30,507 bases of DNA from a virus. The notes beneath the pieces are model-generated. The model saw nothing but the letters and a program-made list of their open reading frames with translations. It searched no databases and had not been told where the DNA came from. Positions 9,431 through 17,371 of the stretch are shown one piece after another (the stretch's first letter is position 1; each line of letters starts with the position of its first letter). Where the stretch lies: positions 1 through 30,507 of IMG/VR virus record IMGVR_UViG_3300023179_005305; one strand, written 5' to 3'. The position numbers and the translations under genes were made by a program.

Positions 9431-10102
9431 ATGAATATCTTTAATATGTGTTCTATTCCTGTTTTTTCTATAGAATTATCAGGACATGAGAAAATAACTA
9501 AAAAAGAATATGATGTTTTAACTCAATTTAAAATGGAAAAAAGAGATAGTGAATTAAAACAAAGTACTATGCTTTCTGAATCCTCTTGTATTCTAGAAAA
9601 CGAAAATTTAAAAAATATTAAATTTACAAAGCAGAAATACATAGATTATTATCTCAAAAACATTCTTAAAATAAAGAACAATTTTTCTATGACTAGTTCA
9701 TGGTTAACTATGAATTATAATGGTTCTTCCCATGAACGTCATTCTCATGGAAATGTTATTTTAAGCAGTGTATTATATTTTTGTGAAGATCTAAAAGAAG
9801 ACGTAATGTCTAATTTTTATATTAGTCAGAACGCTTTGAAAGATGTATTTAAAACTTTCCAATTCACATACGATTTATCAGATTATAATGAGTATAATTC
9901 TCCTTCTCTTACGTTAGCTACTAAAACAAATTTTTTAGTAATATTTCCAGCTTGGATGCTTCATGGGTCTGAGCCAGCAGAAGGACCTTTCAAAAGATAT
10001 TGTATAGGTTCTAATTATTTTTTAAATGATCATGTTGGTTCGGGCTATCACTCACTTCAAATTAATTCAAAACTAAAAGACACTTCTTTACAAATGGGGT
10101 AA
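9431..10102 (+). CDS. Putative 2OG-Fe(II) oxygenase (TIGR02466/PF13759-like)
   Basis: This 223-residue protein resembles the phage and marine bacterial 2-oxoglutarate/Fe(II) oxygenases of the TIGR02466 type. The metal-site region is SSHERHSHGN at 99-108 (H104 and H106 are candidates), followed by the strand SSVLYF. The distal histidine is H178 in FPAWMLHGSEP, and R189 (KRYCIGSNYF) is the likely 2-oxoglutarate anchor. Such enzymes hydroxylate or otherwise oxidise a protein side chain, sugar or small molecule. The substrate here is unknown. It starts six bases after the sulfotransferase gene. It is one of three dioxygenase-like domains in the cassette, each from a different subfamily. Confidence 0.75.
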   Translation: MNIFNMCSIPVFSIELSGHEKITKKEYDVLTQFKMEKRDSELKQSTMLSESSCILENENLKNIKFTKQKYIDYYLKNILKIKNNFSMTSSWLTMNYNGSSHERHSHGNVILSSVLYFCEDLKEDVMSNFYISQNALKDVFKTFQFTYDLSDYNEYNSPSLTLATKTNFLVIFPAWMLHGSEPAEGPFKRYCIGSNYFLNDHVGSGYHSLQINSKLKDTSLQMG

Positions 10103-10105
10103 ATT

Positions 10106-10729
10106 ATGGATGAAATCATTGTTCCGGAACATAAAAAAATAAATTTAGGTTGCGGATTTAAAAAAATGTTAGATTATTGGAATGTAGATATTGAAAAGAA
10201 ATGCAATCCTGATCAACAATTAGACTTAGAAACTTTTCCATGGCCTTACACTGACAGTTATTTTACAAATATTTGTGCTGATAATATTCTAGAACATTTG
10301 GGTCAAGATCCTAAAGTATTTGCTAAGGTAATTCAAGAAATGTATAGGATAAGTGAGGATCAATGTGAATGGGATATTATATATCCTCACCATCGAAGTG
10401 ATCTATTTTACGATGATTTCACTCATGTAAGACCTCTCACTGCCAAAACATTTTTGATGTTTGATCAGAAAAGTAATTTTGAATCTGTAGCTAAGAAGGT
10501 AAGTGATAGTACATTTGGTTTTTACTATGGCGTTGATATTGAAATAGTTGAAGTAAAATATAATTTAACTGGTCTTTTTCAAGAACAAGTAAACAATGGT
10601 ATGATAGGAAGTAGGCAACTTGATTATAATTTAAATACTGTTAACAACGTTTGTGAGACTGTAATTTTAAAAGCCAAAGTTCACAAACCAGGAAGGTATA
10701 TTAATTGGTTCAATAGCGTCAATAAATGA
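10106..10729 (+). CDS. Class I SAM-dependent methyltransferase
   Basis: A small Rossmann methyltransferase of 207 residues. Motif I is INLGCGFK at 12-19, an acidic residue at the end of beta-2 (NVDIE, D28) should bind the SAM ribose, and NILEHL at 60-65 matches the post-motif region of the Methyltransf_11 type. PHHRSDLFYDDFTHVRP in the middle is typical of the cyanophage and marine versions. The target may be a sugar or a small acid, and the sequence does not show which. The ATG is three bases after the previous stop, and the gene overlaps the next by four bases (ATGA), which indicates translational coupling. Confidence 0.82.
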   Translation: MDEIIVPEHKKINLGCGFKKMLDYWNVDIEKKCNPDQQLDLETFPWPYTDSYFTNICADNILEHLGQDPKVFAKVIQEMYRISEDQCEWDIIYPHHRSDLFYDDFTHVRPLTAKTFLMFDQKSNFESVAKKVSDSTFGFYYGVDIEIVEVKYNLTGLFQEQVNNGMIGSRQLDYNLNTVNNVCETVILKAKVHKPGRYINWFNSVNK

Positions 10730-11481
10730 GTGATATAATTTTTACTTCTGATGTTTTTTACATAGAAGATAAGCCAAGAAAGAATGTTCTTGTAGAAACT
10801 GATCAGGGTATGATGATTGTGAATAGATTTGATTCAAATCATCATCAAGTCGGCCATAGTATATGGCTACTCGATCATGGAAATTGCAATACAGTAGAAG
10901 TAAATGATTGTTATCAAGTAATTAAACATATTGAAAATCCTATAATTTTTGATGTTGGAGCTAATATAGGCACTATTTCTATTTGGCTTTCTAAAATGTT
11001 TAAAACTGGTCATGTTTATAGTTTTGAGGCTCAGAGACAGATATTTTATCAGTTAGCAGGTAATATTTCCATTAATAACTTGTATAATATCGATGTTTTC
11101 AATTTAGCTGTGGGATCTGAAAACGGTTATATTAATGTCAAAGAACCTAATTATTTCATTAATAATGATTTTGGTATTTTTAGTTTAATTGAGGAAAAGT
11201 TACCTACCACTAATAAAAATTTAGTAGTTCCATTAATTACTCTTGACACATTTGTTAAAGAGTATGAAATACCTAAAGTTGATTTGTTGAAGATTGATGT
11301 AGAAGGGATGGATATTAATGTGTTAAAAGGTTCTATAAATATTTTAGAAAAATATCAACCTATAATTTATGTTGAGCATTTTGATAACATTACTTCAAAC
11401 TTAACTAATCTTAAAAACTTTTTATCTAATTTTAACTACAATTTTGAAACAAGAAAGAACAACTTATTATGTCTGAAATAA
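10726..11481 (+). CDS. FkbM-family SAM-dependent methyltransferase
   Basis: This 251-residue protein fits the FkbM (Methyltransf_21) family. SAM motif I is IFDVGANIGT at 74-83, the beta-2 acidic residue is in YSFEAQ at 98-103, and the family hallmark KIDVEGMD followed by VLKG lies near residues 189-200. FkbM enzymes methylate hydroxyl groups of sugars or polyketides. In polysaccharide gene clusters they commonly O-methylate glycans. The start overlaps the previous stop as ATGA, and the stop lies inside the next gene. It supports reading the cassette as glycan building and capping. Confidence 0.9.
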   Translation: MSDIIFTSDVFYIEDKPRKNVLVETDQGMMIVNRFDSNHHQVGHSIWLLDHGNCNTVEVNDCYQVIKHIENPIIFDVGANIGTISIWLSKMFKTGHVYSFEAQRQIFYQLAGNISINNLYNIDVFNLAVGSENGYINVKEPNYFINNDFGIFSLIEEKLPTTNKNLVVPLITLDTFVKEYEIPKVDLLKIDVEGMDINVLKGSINILEKYQPIIYVEHFDNITSNLTNLKNFLSNFNYNFETRKNNLLCLK

Positions 11482-12284
11482 ACTTTCATTACGCATATCA
11501 ACTTTGTGATGTTGCTAGCAGAGAAAACAAACCAAGAATTTGTGGAGACGATAGAACACTACTTTCTAAAAAAAGTGTTCAATCTTTTTTTGAAAGTCTC
11601 AAACAGTTTAAAGAAAATTATCCTGAAACTAAACATCATATATGTTTTTTTAACGATAGATCAACAAACGAATTAGTTGAATTCGTTGAGACGATTATAA
11701 AAAAATATCAAAATGATCAAATTATAATTAAGTTTCAAGATAACAATGAACCTGGTATTCTCAGTGGTATTAAGCAATGTTATATGTGGCTTCAACTACA
11801 TGGTAAAGATTTAGTTTATCAAGTTCAGGATGATTATTTATTTTACCCATCAGCGTTGACTGAAATGTATGAAGTTTTTCATCAAATGCAAAAAGAAATT
11901 AAATACGATGTAATAGTTAGTCCATTCAACGATTTTTGGTTGTGGTTAGCTATTTACAGGAATTCATGTACTCCCAGAACAGTGATAGTAGGTAAAAAAA
12001 GGTATTGGATTCAATACTATGATATGAGTTGTTCTTTTATGACGTCTCATGATCAGTTTTCCAAGCACTGGGATTTATATCACAGATTTTTTGAGTTACT
12101 TGAAAACAATGATCCTGATTTAGAGAGGAGTTCATTAAACTTTATGTTGACACAAAGAGGTGTTTTAGGATTGATACCTGTAAATAATCTTGCATATCAC
12201 ATGCAAACTGAACTGGAAGAAGATCCTCACATTGATTGGCGTCCGTTATGGGAGAGTATAGATGTCTCGCTCACAACAAATTAA
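11469..12284 (+). CDS. Putative GT-A-type glycosyltransferase
   Basis: A 271-residue protein with a nucleotide-sugar transferase look. An N-terminal alpha/beta part (HHICFFNDRST at about 56-66) is followed by VYQVQDDYLFYP at 116-127, where D121-D122 form a DxD-like metal-binding site. A second half is rich in Trp and Tyr. There is no signal peptide or transmembrane helix. It overlaps the FkbM gene by 13 bases and the next gene by 23. It resembles phage-borne GT2-like enzymes, but the family match is weaker than for the genes at 15656 and 17364, so sugar transfer is likely rather than certain. Confidence 0.65.
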   Translation: MSEINFHYAYQLCDVASRENKPRICGDDRTLLSKKSVQSFFESLKQFKENYPETKHHICFFNDRSTNELVEFVETIIKKYQNDQIIIKFQDNNEPGILSGIKQCYMWLQLHGKDLVYQVQDDYLFYPSALTEMYEVFHQMQKEIKYDVIVSPFNDFWLWLAIYRNSCTPRTVIVGKKRYWIQYYDMSCSFMTSHDQFSKHWDLYHRFFELLENNDPDLERSSLNFMLTQRGVLGLIPVNNLAYHMQTELEEDPHIDWRPLWESIDVSLTTN

Positions 12285-12804
12285 ATTTATACAAAACGTC
12301 AAAGATTCTTTTCCTGATTTTTTCACTAACAAAACAATACTAGAATTTGGTAGTCATGATTTCTTTGAAGTAGCTCCTACTAGAAGTTTTTTTCATCAAT
12401 GTGCTTATATTGGAGTTGATGTAGGTCCAGGAGAAGGGGTAGATATTCAGTGCATTGCTCATGAATATAACATGCCCGATGGGACATTCGATACAGTAAT
12501 CAGCAGAGAAATGTTTGAGCATGATCCTCATTGGGATAAATCATTTTTAAATATGGTCAGACTATGTAAACCAAAAGGATTAATATTTTTTACTTGTGCT
12601 ACAACTGGAAGAGTAAAACATGGTACTCTCTACAGTGATCCTCATGGAAGTACAAATACAGTAGATTTAGGATGGGAACATTATAAAAATCTGACGGAAA
12701 AAGATTTTAGAAGTATATTAGAATTTGATCAGGTTTTCGATTCTCATCAATTTTTAACAGACAGATTTTCATATGAGTTGTTTTTTTGGGGAATAAAAAA
12801 ATAA
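12262..12804 (+). CDS. Class I SAM-dependent methyltransferase (Methyltransf_11-like)
   Basis: A 180-residue compact methyltransferase. Motif I is the slightly unusual ILEFGSHD at 26-33, in which the normal GxGxG is reduced to one glycine. The ribose-binding acid is D53 in YIGVDVG. FDTVISREMFEHDP at 76-89 is the motif IV to post-motif region. The last visible strand is YELFFWGIKK. GGAGAG about ten bases upstream of the ATG provides a ribosome site inside the previous gene. The stop overlaps the next start by one base (TAATG). The substrate is unknown, and the neighbours point to a sugar or glycan intermediate. Confidence 0.8.
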   Translation: MSRSQQIKFIQNVKDSFPDFFTNKTILEFGSHDFFEVAPTRSFFHQCAYIGVDVGPGEGVDIQCIAHEYNMPDGTFDTVISREMFEHDPHWDKSFLNMVRLCKPKGLIFFTCATTGRVKHGTLYSDPHGSTNTVDLGWEHYKNLTEKDFRSILEFDQVFDSHQFLTDRFSYELFFWGIKK

Positions 12805-13643
12805 TGGAAAAGATCTTGATTATGGGTCTTCCTGGAGCAGGTAAGACATATTTTGCTGAGAGACTAAAGAAATACTTAGAAAATAATTCTAAACCTGATT
12901 TATCTAAAATTCATTCTGACTCACCTTTTCCTAATTTGCAGGCCAGAGTGGATTGGTTTAATGCTGATGATGTTAGGAGAAAGTTCAATGATTGGGACTT
13001 TTCTAAAGAAGGTAGAATCAGACAGAGTATAAGAATGTTTGATTTTGCTATGTCTTGCAAAGGTGATTATGTTATCTGTGATTTTGTAGCTCCTTTACCT
13101 GAAATGAGAAATAATTTTAAAGCAGATTGGACGATTTGGATTGATAGTATTGATCAAGGTAGATATGAGGATACAAACAAAATATTTGTTCCCCCTGAAA
13201 TTTATGATTTTAGGGTTACAGAACAAAATGCAGAATATTGGGTACCTGTTGTTGGATCCAGGATTTTATATAAACAAAGACGTCCAGTATTTAATTGGAA
13301 AAAAGAAACAGTTCAAATGCTTGGTAGGTGGCAACCATGGCATGCTGGTCACAGAGCTTTATTTGAAAGAGCTATTGAAAAGACCGGACAAGTTTGCATT
13401 ATGATAAGAGATTGCCAAGGTTGGAATGGATCTAATCCTTTTGAAATAGATAAAGTAAAATATTTTATTAGTAGAGATTTAGATCCTTTATTTCAAGGTC
13501 AATATATAATTCAAGTGGTACCTAATATTGTAAATGTTACTTACGGTAGAGATGTCGGATATAAAATAGAGCAAGAAGTTTTTGATGGTGAAATTCATTC
13601 CATATCTGCAACCAAGATAAGGAAACAAATGGGGCTAGAATAA
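12804..13643 (+). CDS. APS-kinase-like protein fused to HIGH-type nucleotidylyltransferase domain
   Basis: A 279-residue two-domain protein. The N-terminal half has a P-loop GLPGAGKT at 8-15, NADDVRRKF at 53-61 (compare DGDNVR of APS kinases), CDFVAPLPEMR at 92-102 (compare the FISP-R segment) and IDSI at 113-116. These together match the CysC/adenylylsulfate kinase layout, with an extra loop of about 25 residues before DDVR. The C-terminal half has GRWQPWHAGH at 174-183 and ISATKIR at 267-273, the two signatures of cytidylyl/NMN-adenylyltransferases of the HIGH superfamily. ATP sulfurylase also belongs to that superfamily, but its usual domain is far longer than these 110 residues. An in-frame TTG exists at 12786, but the ATG at 12804 overlaps the previous stop (TAATG) and places the P-loop at the normal distance, so I chose it. 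It probably makes PAPS or another activated intermediate for the cassette. Confidence 0.8.
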   Translation: MEKILIMGLPGAGKTYFAERLKKYLENNSKPDLSKIHSDSPFPNLQARVDWFNADDVRRKFNDWDFSKEGRIRQSIRMFDFAMSCKGDYVICDFVAPLPEMRNNFKADWTIWIDSIDQGRYEDTNKIFVPPEIYDFRVTEQNAEYWVPVVGSRILYKQRRPVFNWKKETVQMLGRWQPWHAGHRALFERAIEKTGQVCIMIRDCQGWNGSNPFEIDKVKYFISRDLDPLFQGQYIIQVVPNIVNVTYGRDVGYKIEQEVFDGEIHSISATKIRKQMGLE

Positions 13644-13644
13644 A

Positions 13645-14343
13645 TTGAAACCTTTTGATTACTGGGTGTTTGATGATTTTTTAGATATTGATTTGGCTAA
13701 AAAACTTTCTAGTGATTTTATCGATTATAATGATCCTAATTGGTTTTGCTACAATAATCCACTAGAGAATAAAAAAACTTTGAATAACTGGTATTTTTTT
13801 CCTCCATCTACTTACCAGTTTATGTCTTATTTAAATAGTCAACCATTTATAAGTTTTATATCTGAGGTAACCGGTACTGGGCAACTATACCCTGATATTG
13901 GATTACATGGTGCTGGATGGCATATTCATGGGAGAGGTGGAAAATTAAATGTTCATTTTGATTATTCCATACACCCAAAATTACATCTTCAAAGAAAACT
14001 AAACATTATAATTTACTTGACAGAAGATTGGAATCCAGAATGGGGTGGTAATTTGGAATTCTGGTCACATGATCCAATAACTAAAAGACCTAAAGATAAA
14101 GCGGAAGTCATAGATAATATTTTTAATCGTGCTGTGATATTTGACACCACTCAAAATTCGTGGCATGGTTTCCCTGATTCTTTAACGTGCCCGGATGGAA
14201 TTTACAGAAAAAGTATCGCAATGTATTATTTGACAAAACCTCCTGAAAACGTCGACAAAAGAAAAAGAGCTCTGTATTCTCCATCTAAACAACAATTGAA
14301 CGACCCTAAAATAGAAGAATTAATTATTCAGAGAGCAACATGA
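13645..14343 (+). CDS. Prolyl-4-hydroxylase-like 2OG-Fe(II) oxygenase, TTG start
   Basis: This 232-residue dioxygenase shows a complete metal and cosubstrate set: H104 and D106 in NVHFDYS, distal H174 in SWHGFPD, and R188 in YRKSIAMYYL. The flanking LNIIIYLTEDWNPEWGGNLEFW strand pair is typical of the P4H-like family, whose members hydroxylate proline or other protein side chains or nucleoside/sugar substrates. Homology begins within the first residues (KPFDYWVFDDFL), and no ATG lies between the previous stop and that sequence. TTG at 13645 is therefore the likely start, one base after the preceding stop, which suggests translation by coupling. It overlaps the next gene by ATGA. Confidence 0.87.
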   Translation: MKPFDYWVFDDFLDIDLAKKLSSDFIDYNDPNWFCYNNPLENKKTLNNWYFFPPSTYQFMSYLNSQPFISFISEVTGTGQLYPDIGLHGAGWHIHGRGGKLNVHFDYSIHPKLHLQRKLNIIIYLTEDWNPEWGGNLEFWSHDPITKRPKDKAEVIDNIFNRAVIFDTTQNSWHGFPDSLTCPDGIYRKSIAMYYLTKPPENVDKRKRALYSPSKQQLNDPKIEELIIQRAT

Positions 14344-15659
14344 GTCAAATATTAAATATTTTGGATAAGTTTGACATTAATGGTCACAATAAACCTGGTG
14401 GTACGGATAAAAACACCAACCATTCTTATGTTGAGGTATATGAAGAAGCGCTTGGTAGATTTATAGGAAAGCAAGGGTCTTTATTGGAGATCGGAATTCA
14501 ATATGGTGGATCTACACTTCTGTGGCAGGAACTACTGAAGGACTTTAAGATCTGTGCTGTTGATACCATAAATCAAGTTCATGATAAAATTCTTTCGTTG
14601 ATTGATCAACAAAGAGTTAGAATTAAATTTACTGATGCTTATCTTGAAGAAACATTTGAAAATATAAAAGTTTTATATCCTAATGGTTTTGATGTTATTA
14701 TAGATGATGGACCTCATAAGATAAAGTCTCAAATAAAATGTGTTGAGATGTACTCAGAATTATTAAAAGTTAACGGAGTTTTAATTATTGAAGATATTCA
14801 AAACTTTGATGACATAGATCTCATTATACAAAGTATTCCTAAGTCTGATTTGTATGAATATGATGTTAAAGTTTATGATTTAAGATCTAAAAAAGAAAGA
14901 TATGATGATGTTATTTTAATAATTACAAAAAAAGATAAAATTCCTGGAAATAATATTGCAGTGTTTTATCACCTTGGTCAATTTGGTCAATGGCAAAGAT
15001 TATTTCAAGAGCAAATGAATTCTTTGGTTATTAGTGGATTGTATAGCGCTGCAGATTTTATCTATATTGGGGTTAATGGAGAAGATCCTCTTCCTTTTAA
15101 TTTGCCTAAATTTAAAGTCAAATATAATAACAATAAAATATTAGAAGCAGACACTATCAAAGCTCTTTATGATTTTTGTAATGAAAATAAAGTTCACAGA
15201 GTGTTTTATTTTCACTCAAAAGGATCTACACAAGAAGATAAATCATTTAGGTTAAATGTAGAAGGATGGAGATTATACTTAGAGTATTTTAATATTCATC
15301 AATGGAGAGATTGTGTAGATCTTCTACAAGGCTACGATACGGTAGGAACAGAGTATAGTTTCGAAACCGGATTAGTAAATCAAGAAACAGGTAGCACTGA
15401 TTGGGAAACCAATCCTCATTATGCTGGTAATTATTGGTGGGCCAACTCTAGTTACATAAACAAACTAGATCCTAACTATCTTTACAGAACAGATAAAGGA
15501 TGGGATAGGTATAGAAGTGAATTTTGGATAGGTACTGGAGATCCAAAATATTATAACTTTTATCACACATCTATATTCAGTAAATATAAAGAATGGGGGG
15601 TTTCTCCTTTAGATTATCTAAAAAAAAACTTGATCGATTGGAATCGGGTAACAAAATGA
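14340..15659 (+). CDS. Methyltransferase-glycosyltransferase fusion
   Basis: A 439-residue two-domain protein. Residues 1-200 form a class I methyltransferase of the Methyltransf_24/MycE-like type: SLLEIGIQYGGST at 47-59, AVD at 73-75, FDVIIDDGPHK at 117-127 and VLIIEDIQ at 147-154. From about 204 (NIAVFYHLGQFGQW) a second domain begins, with FIYIGVNG at 240-247, VFYFHSKGS at 288-296, HYAGNYWWANSSYI at 360-373 and a C-terminal aromatic WIGTGD. This second domain occurs in phage and polysaccharide gene clusters and behaves like a GT-A-type glycosyltransferase, which I recall as a family look rather than a named enzyme. The start overlaps the previous stop by ATGA, and the 3' end overlaps the next gene the same way. 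The fusion suggests methylation and sugar transfer on the same glycan. Confidence 0.75.
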   Translation: MSQILNILDKFDINGHNKPGGTDKNTNHSYVEVYEEALGRFIGKQGSLLEIGIQYGGSTLLWQELLKDFKICAVDTINQVHDKILSLIDQQRVRIKFTDAYLEETFENIKVLYPNGFDVIIDDGPHKIKSQIKCVEMYSELLKVNGVLIIEDIQNFDDIDLIIQSIPKSDLYEYDVKVYDLRSKKERYDDVILIITKKDKIPGNNIAVFYHLGQFGQWQRLFQEQMNSLVISGLYSAADFIYIGVNGEDPLPFNLPKFKVKYNNNKILEADTIKALYDFCNENKVHRVFYFHSKGSTQEDKSFRLNVEGWRLYLEYFNIHQWRDCVDLLQGYDTVGTEYSFETGLVNQETGSTDWETNPHYAGNYWWANSSYINKLDPNYLYRTDKGWDRYRSEFWIGTGDPKYYNFYHTSIFSKYKEWGVSPLDYLKKNLIDWNRVTK

Positions 15660-17371
15660 TTAAAAATAAAAAAGCCAAATTTGTAATGATAACTATGTTT
15701 AAAAATGAGGCTACTACTATCAAAAGAATGTTAGAATCATGTTACAAATATATTGATTATTATGTAATTCAAGACAATGGTTCTACCGATGGAACTCCTG
15801 AAATAGTAGAAGATTTTTTTAAAGATAAAAATATTCCTGGATATATTTACAAGTGTGAAGAAGGTTGGGTTGGATTCGGATGGAATAGAGATCATTTACT
15901 TCAAAAATGTCAATCTACCGATCATGGGTGTGATTGGATTATAAAAATGGATTGCGATGAAACGTTGGAAATTGATAATGATTTTGATTGGGGTGTGTTT
16001 GATGATAAAAATTTACACGCTTTTCATGTCACTGCTATTCAAAGCGGAACTCTTTATCAAAGAGCATGGATATGGAATGCTAGATTAAAGTGGAAATTCA
16101 ATCATGATACTGCTCACGAAACTATTGAACTTGTAACAGAAAATATTGGAGCAAATTTTAGAAGATATAATCTTCCAAGATCTTTTAGGCATATTGGACA
16201 TTTTTCAGATGGTGAGAGTTGGAAAGTACCAACTAAGTATGTATCTGATGCTCTTAAACTTGAAGAAAAGTTAATTAGAGAAAATACAATGCTTTCAGAT
16301 TTGTATCATTTTTGGTACATTGGTAAAAGTTATTACGACGGATTTAGAGAAAAGGCTTTACCTCTTAAAGAAAGTCATAACAAAGAAATGGCAAGAAGAT
16401 GTATTTTCAATTTTACTGAATTTATTAATCATACTCATAATTTTAATCAAACCGGTAGAGCTGATAGGTTAGATGAGATGGCCTATTATGCAATGATGCT
16501 AATAGGAAATTGTTATAATTTCCTAGAAGAAAATGACCAAGCAATTTATTTTCTTGAAAAAGCTGAAGAATTTTGTCCTTTAAGAAACGAACATCTTGTA
16601 AACTTAGCAGCAATATATCAAAACATTCAGCAATACGATAAAATGCTTTCAGTTACAGAAAGATTAATAGATCAAAATAGAAAAAACCCCTTCCCTGATT
16701 TTAGTTTTATTATTGATGCTAATAGTTACTATGATACAGGTAACTATGTTTACTTACTCCACGAAGAAGCATTGAGTCATACAAGACCAACATCCATTTT
16801 TAAGGTTAATACCAACATGAAAAAAAGACTTTGGGTAGTAGATAACTTTTATCAAAATCCTGATGAAGTTAGAAAATTTGCTTTAGGTGTAGAGTATAAT
16901 GAAGATATTCAATGGTATAAAGGAATGAGATCCAAAGAGCAGTACCTTTTTAATGGTTTAAAAGAAGCACTAGAAAGTGTTATGGGTATTAAGTTAAAAC
17001 CTTTAGAAACACACGGTCAATGTGGAAGATTCCAAATATGTAGATCTCAAGAACAAATTGTATATCACAACGATTCCCAAAAATATGCTGCTATGGTATA
17101 TCTTACACCTGATGCTCCTGTAGAATCAGGTACTATGCTGTTAAGGTCAAAAATAACTGGAGCAAGGCATATTTCTGACCCTAATTTTGACGATTCTTTC
17201 AAAGGTGGTTTTTACGACAAGACAAAATTTGAAGTTGTGGATAATGTAGGAAACATTTATAATAGGTTGGTTATTATGGATTCTCATTGTATTCACGCTG
17301 CTTCTCAATACTTCGGCCAAAGTAAAGAAGACTCTAGACTAACTCACTTATTTTTCTTTGATAATGAATAA
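15656..17371 (+). CDS. GT2 glycosyltransferase-TPR-2OG oxygenase-like tri-domain protein
   Basis: A 571-residue protein with three parts. Residues 8-200 are a GT2-type transferase: ITMFKNEATTIKRMLES at 12-28, IQDNGSTDGTPEI at 38-50 and the DxD motif DCD at 99-101. Residues 210-345 are helical and TPR-like (AIYFLEKAEEFCP at 296-308). Residues 390-571 resemble DUF6445-type dioxygenases: LWVVDNFYQNPDEVRKFAL at 392-410, H471-N-D473 as the HxD pair, H544 or H547 as distal histidine, and R561 for 2-oxoglutarate. An in-frame ATG at 15593 would add 21 residues encoded inside the previous gene. The ATG at 15656 forms an ATGA overlap and starts right before the GT2 fold, so I prefer it. The fusion suggests one polypeptide that hydroxylates and glycosylates, or two steps of the same pathway. 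Substrates are unknown. Confidence 0.83.
   Translation: MIKNKKAKFVMITMFKNEATTIKRMLESCYKYIDYYVIQDNGSTDGTPEIVEDFFKDKNIPGYIYKCEEGWVGFGWNRDHLLQKCQSTDHGCDWIIKMDCDETLEIDNDFDWGVFDDKNLHAFHVTAIQSGTLYQRAWIWNARLKWKFNHDTAHETIELVTENIGANFRRYNLPRSFRHIGHFSDGESWKVPTKYVSDALKLEEKLIRENTMLSDLYHFWYIGKSYYDGFREKALPLKESHNKEMARRCIFNFTEFINHTHNFNQTGRADRLDEMAYYAMMLIGNCYNFLEENDQAIYFLEKAEEFCPLRNEHLVNLAAIYQNIQQYDKMLSVTERLIDQNRKNPFPDFSFIIDANSYYDTGNYVYLLHEEALSHTRPTSIFKVNTNMKKRLWVVDNFYQNPDEVRKFALGVEYNEDIQWYKGMRSKEQYLFNGLKEALESVMGIKLKPLETHGQCGRFQICRSQEQIVYHNDSQKYAAMVYLTPDAPVESGTMLLRSKITGARHISDPNFDDSFKGGFYDKTKFEVVDNVGNIYNRLVIMDSHCIHAASQYFGQSKEDSRLTHLFFFDNE

Noticed and set aside
13141-13404. Second plus-strand open frame inside the APS-kinase-like gene
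   Set aside because: It overlaps a well-supported two-domain protein in another frame and has no ribosome site or recognisable sequence.
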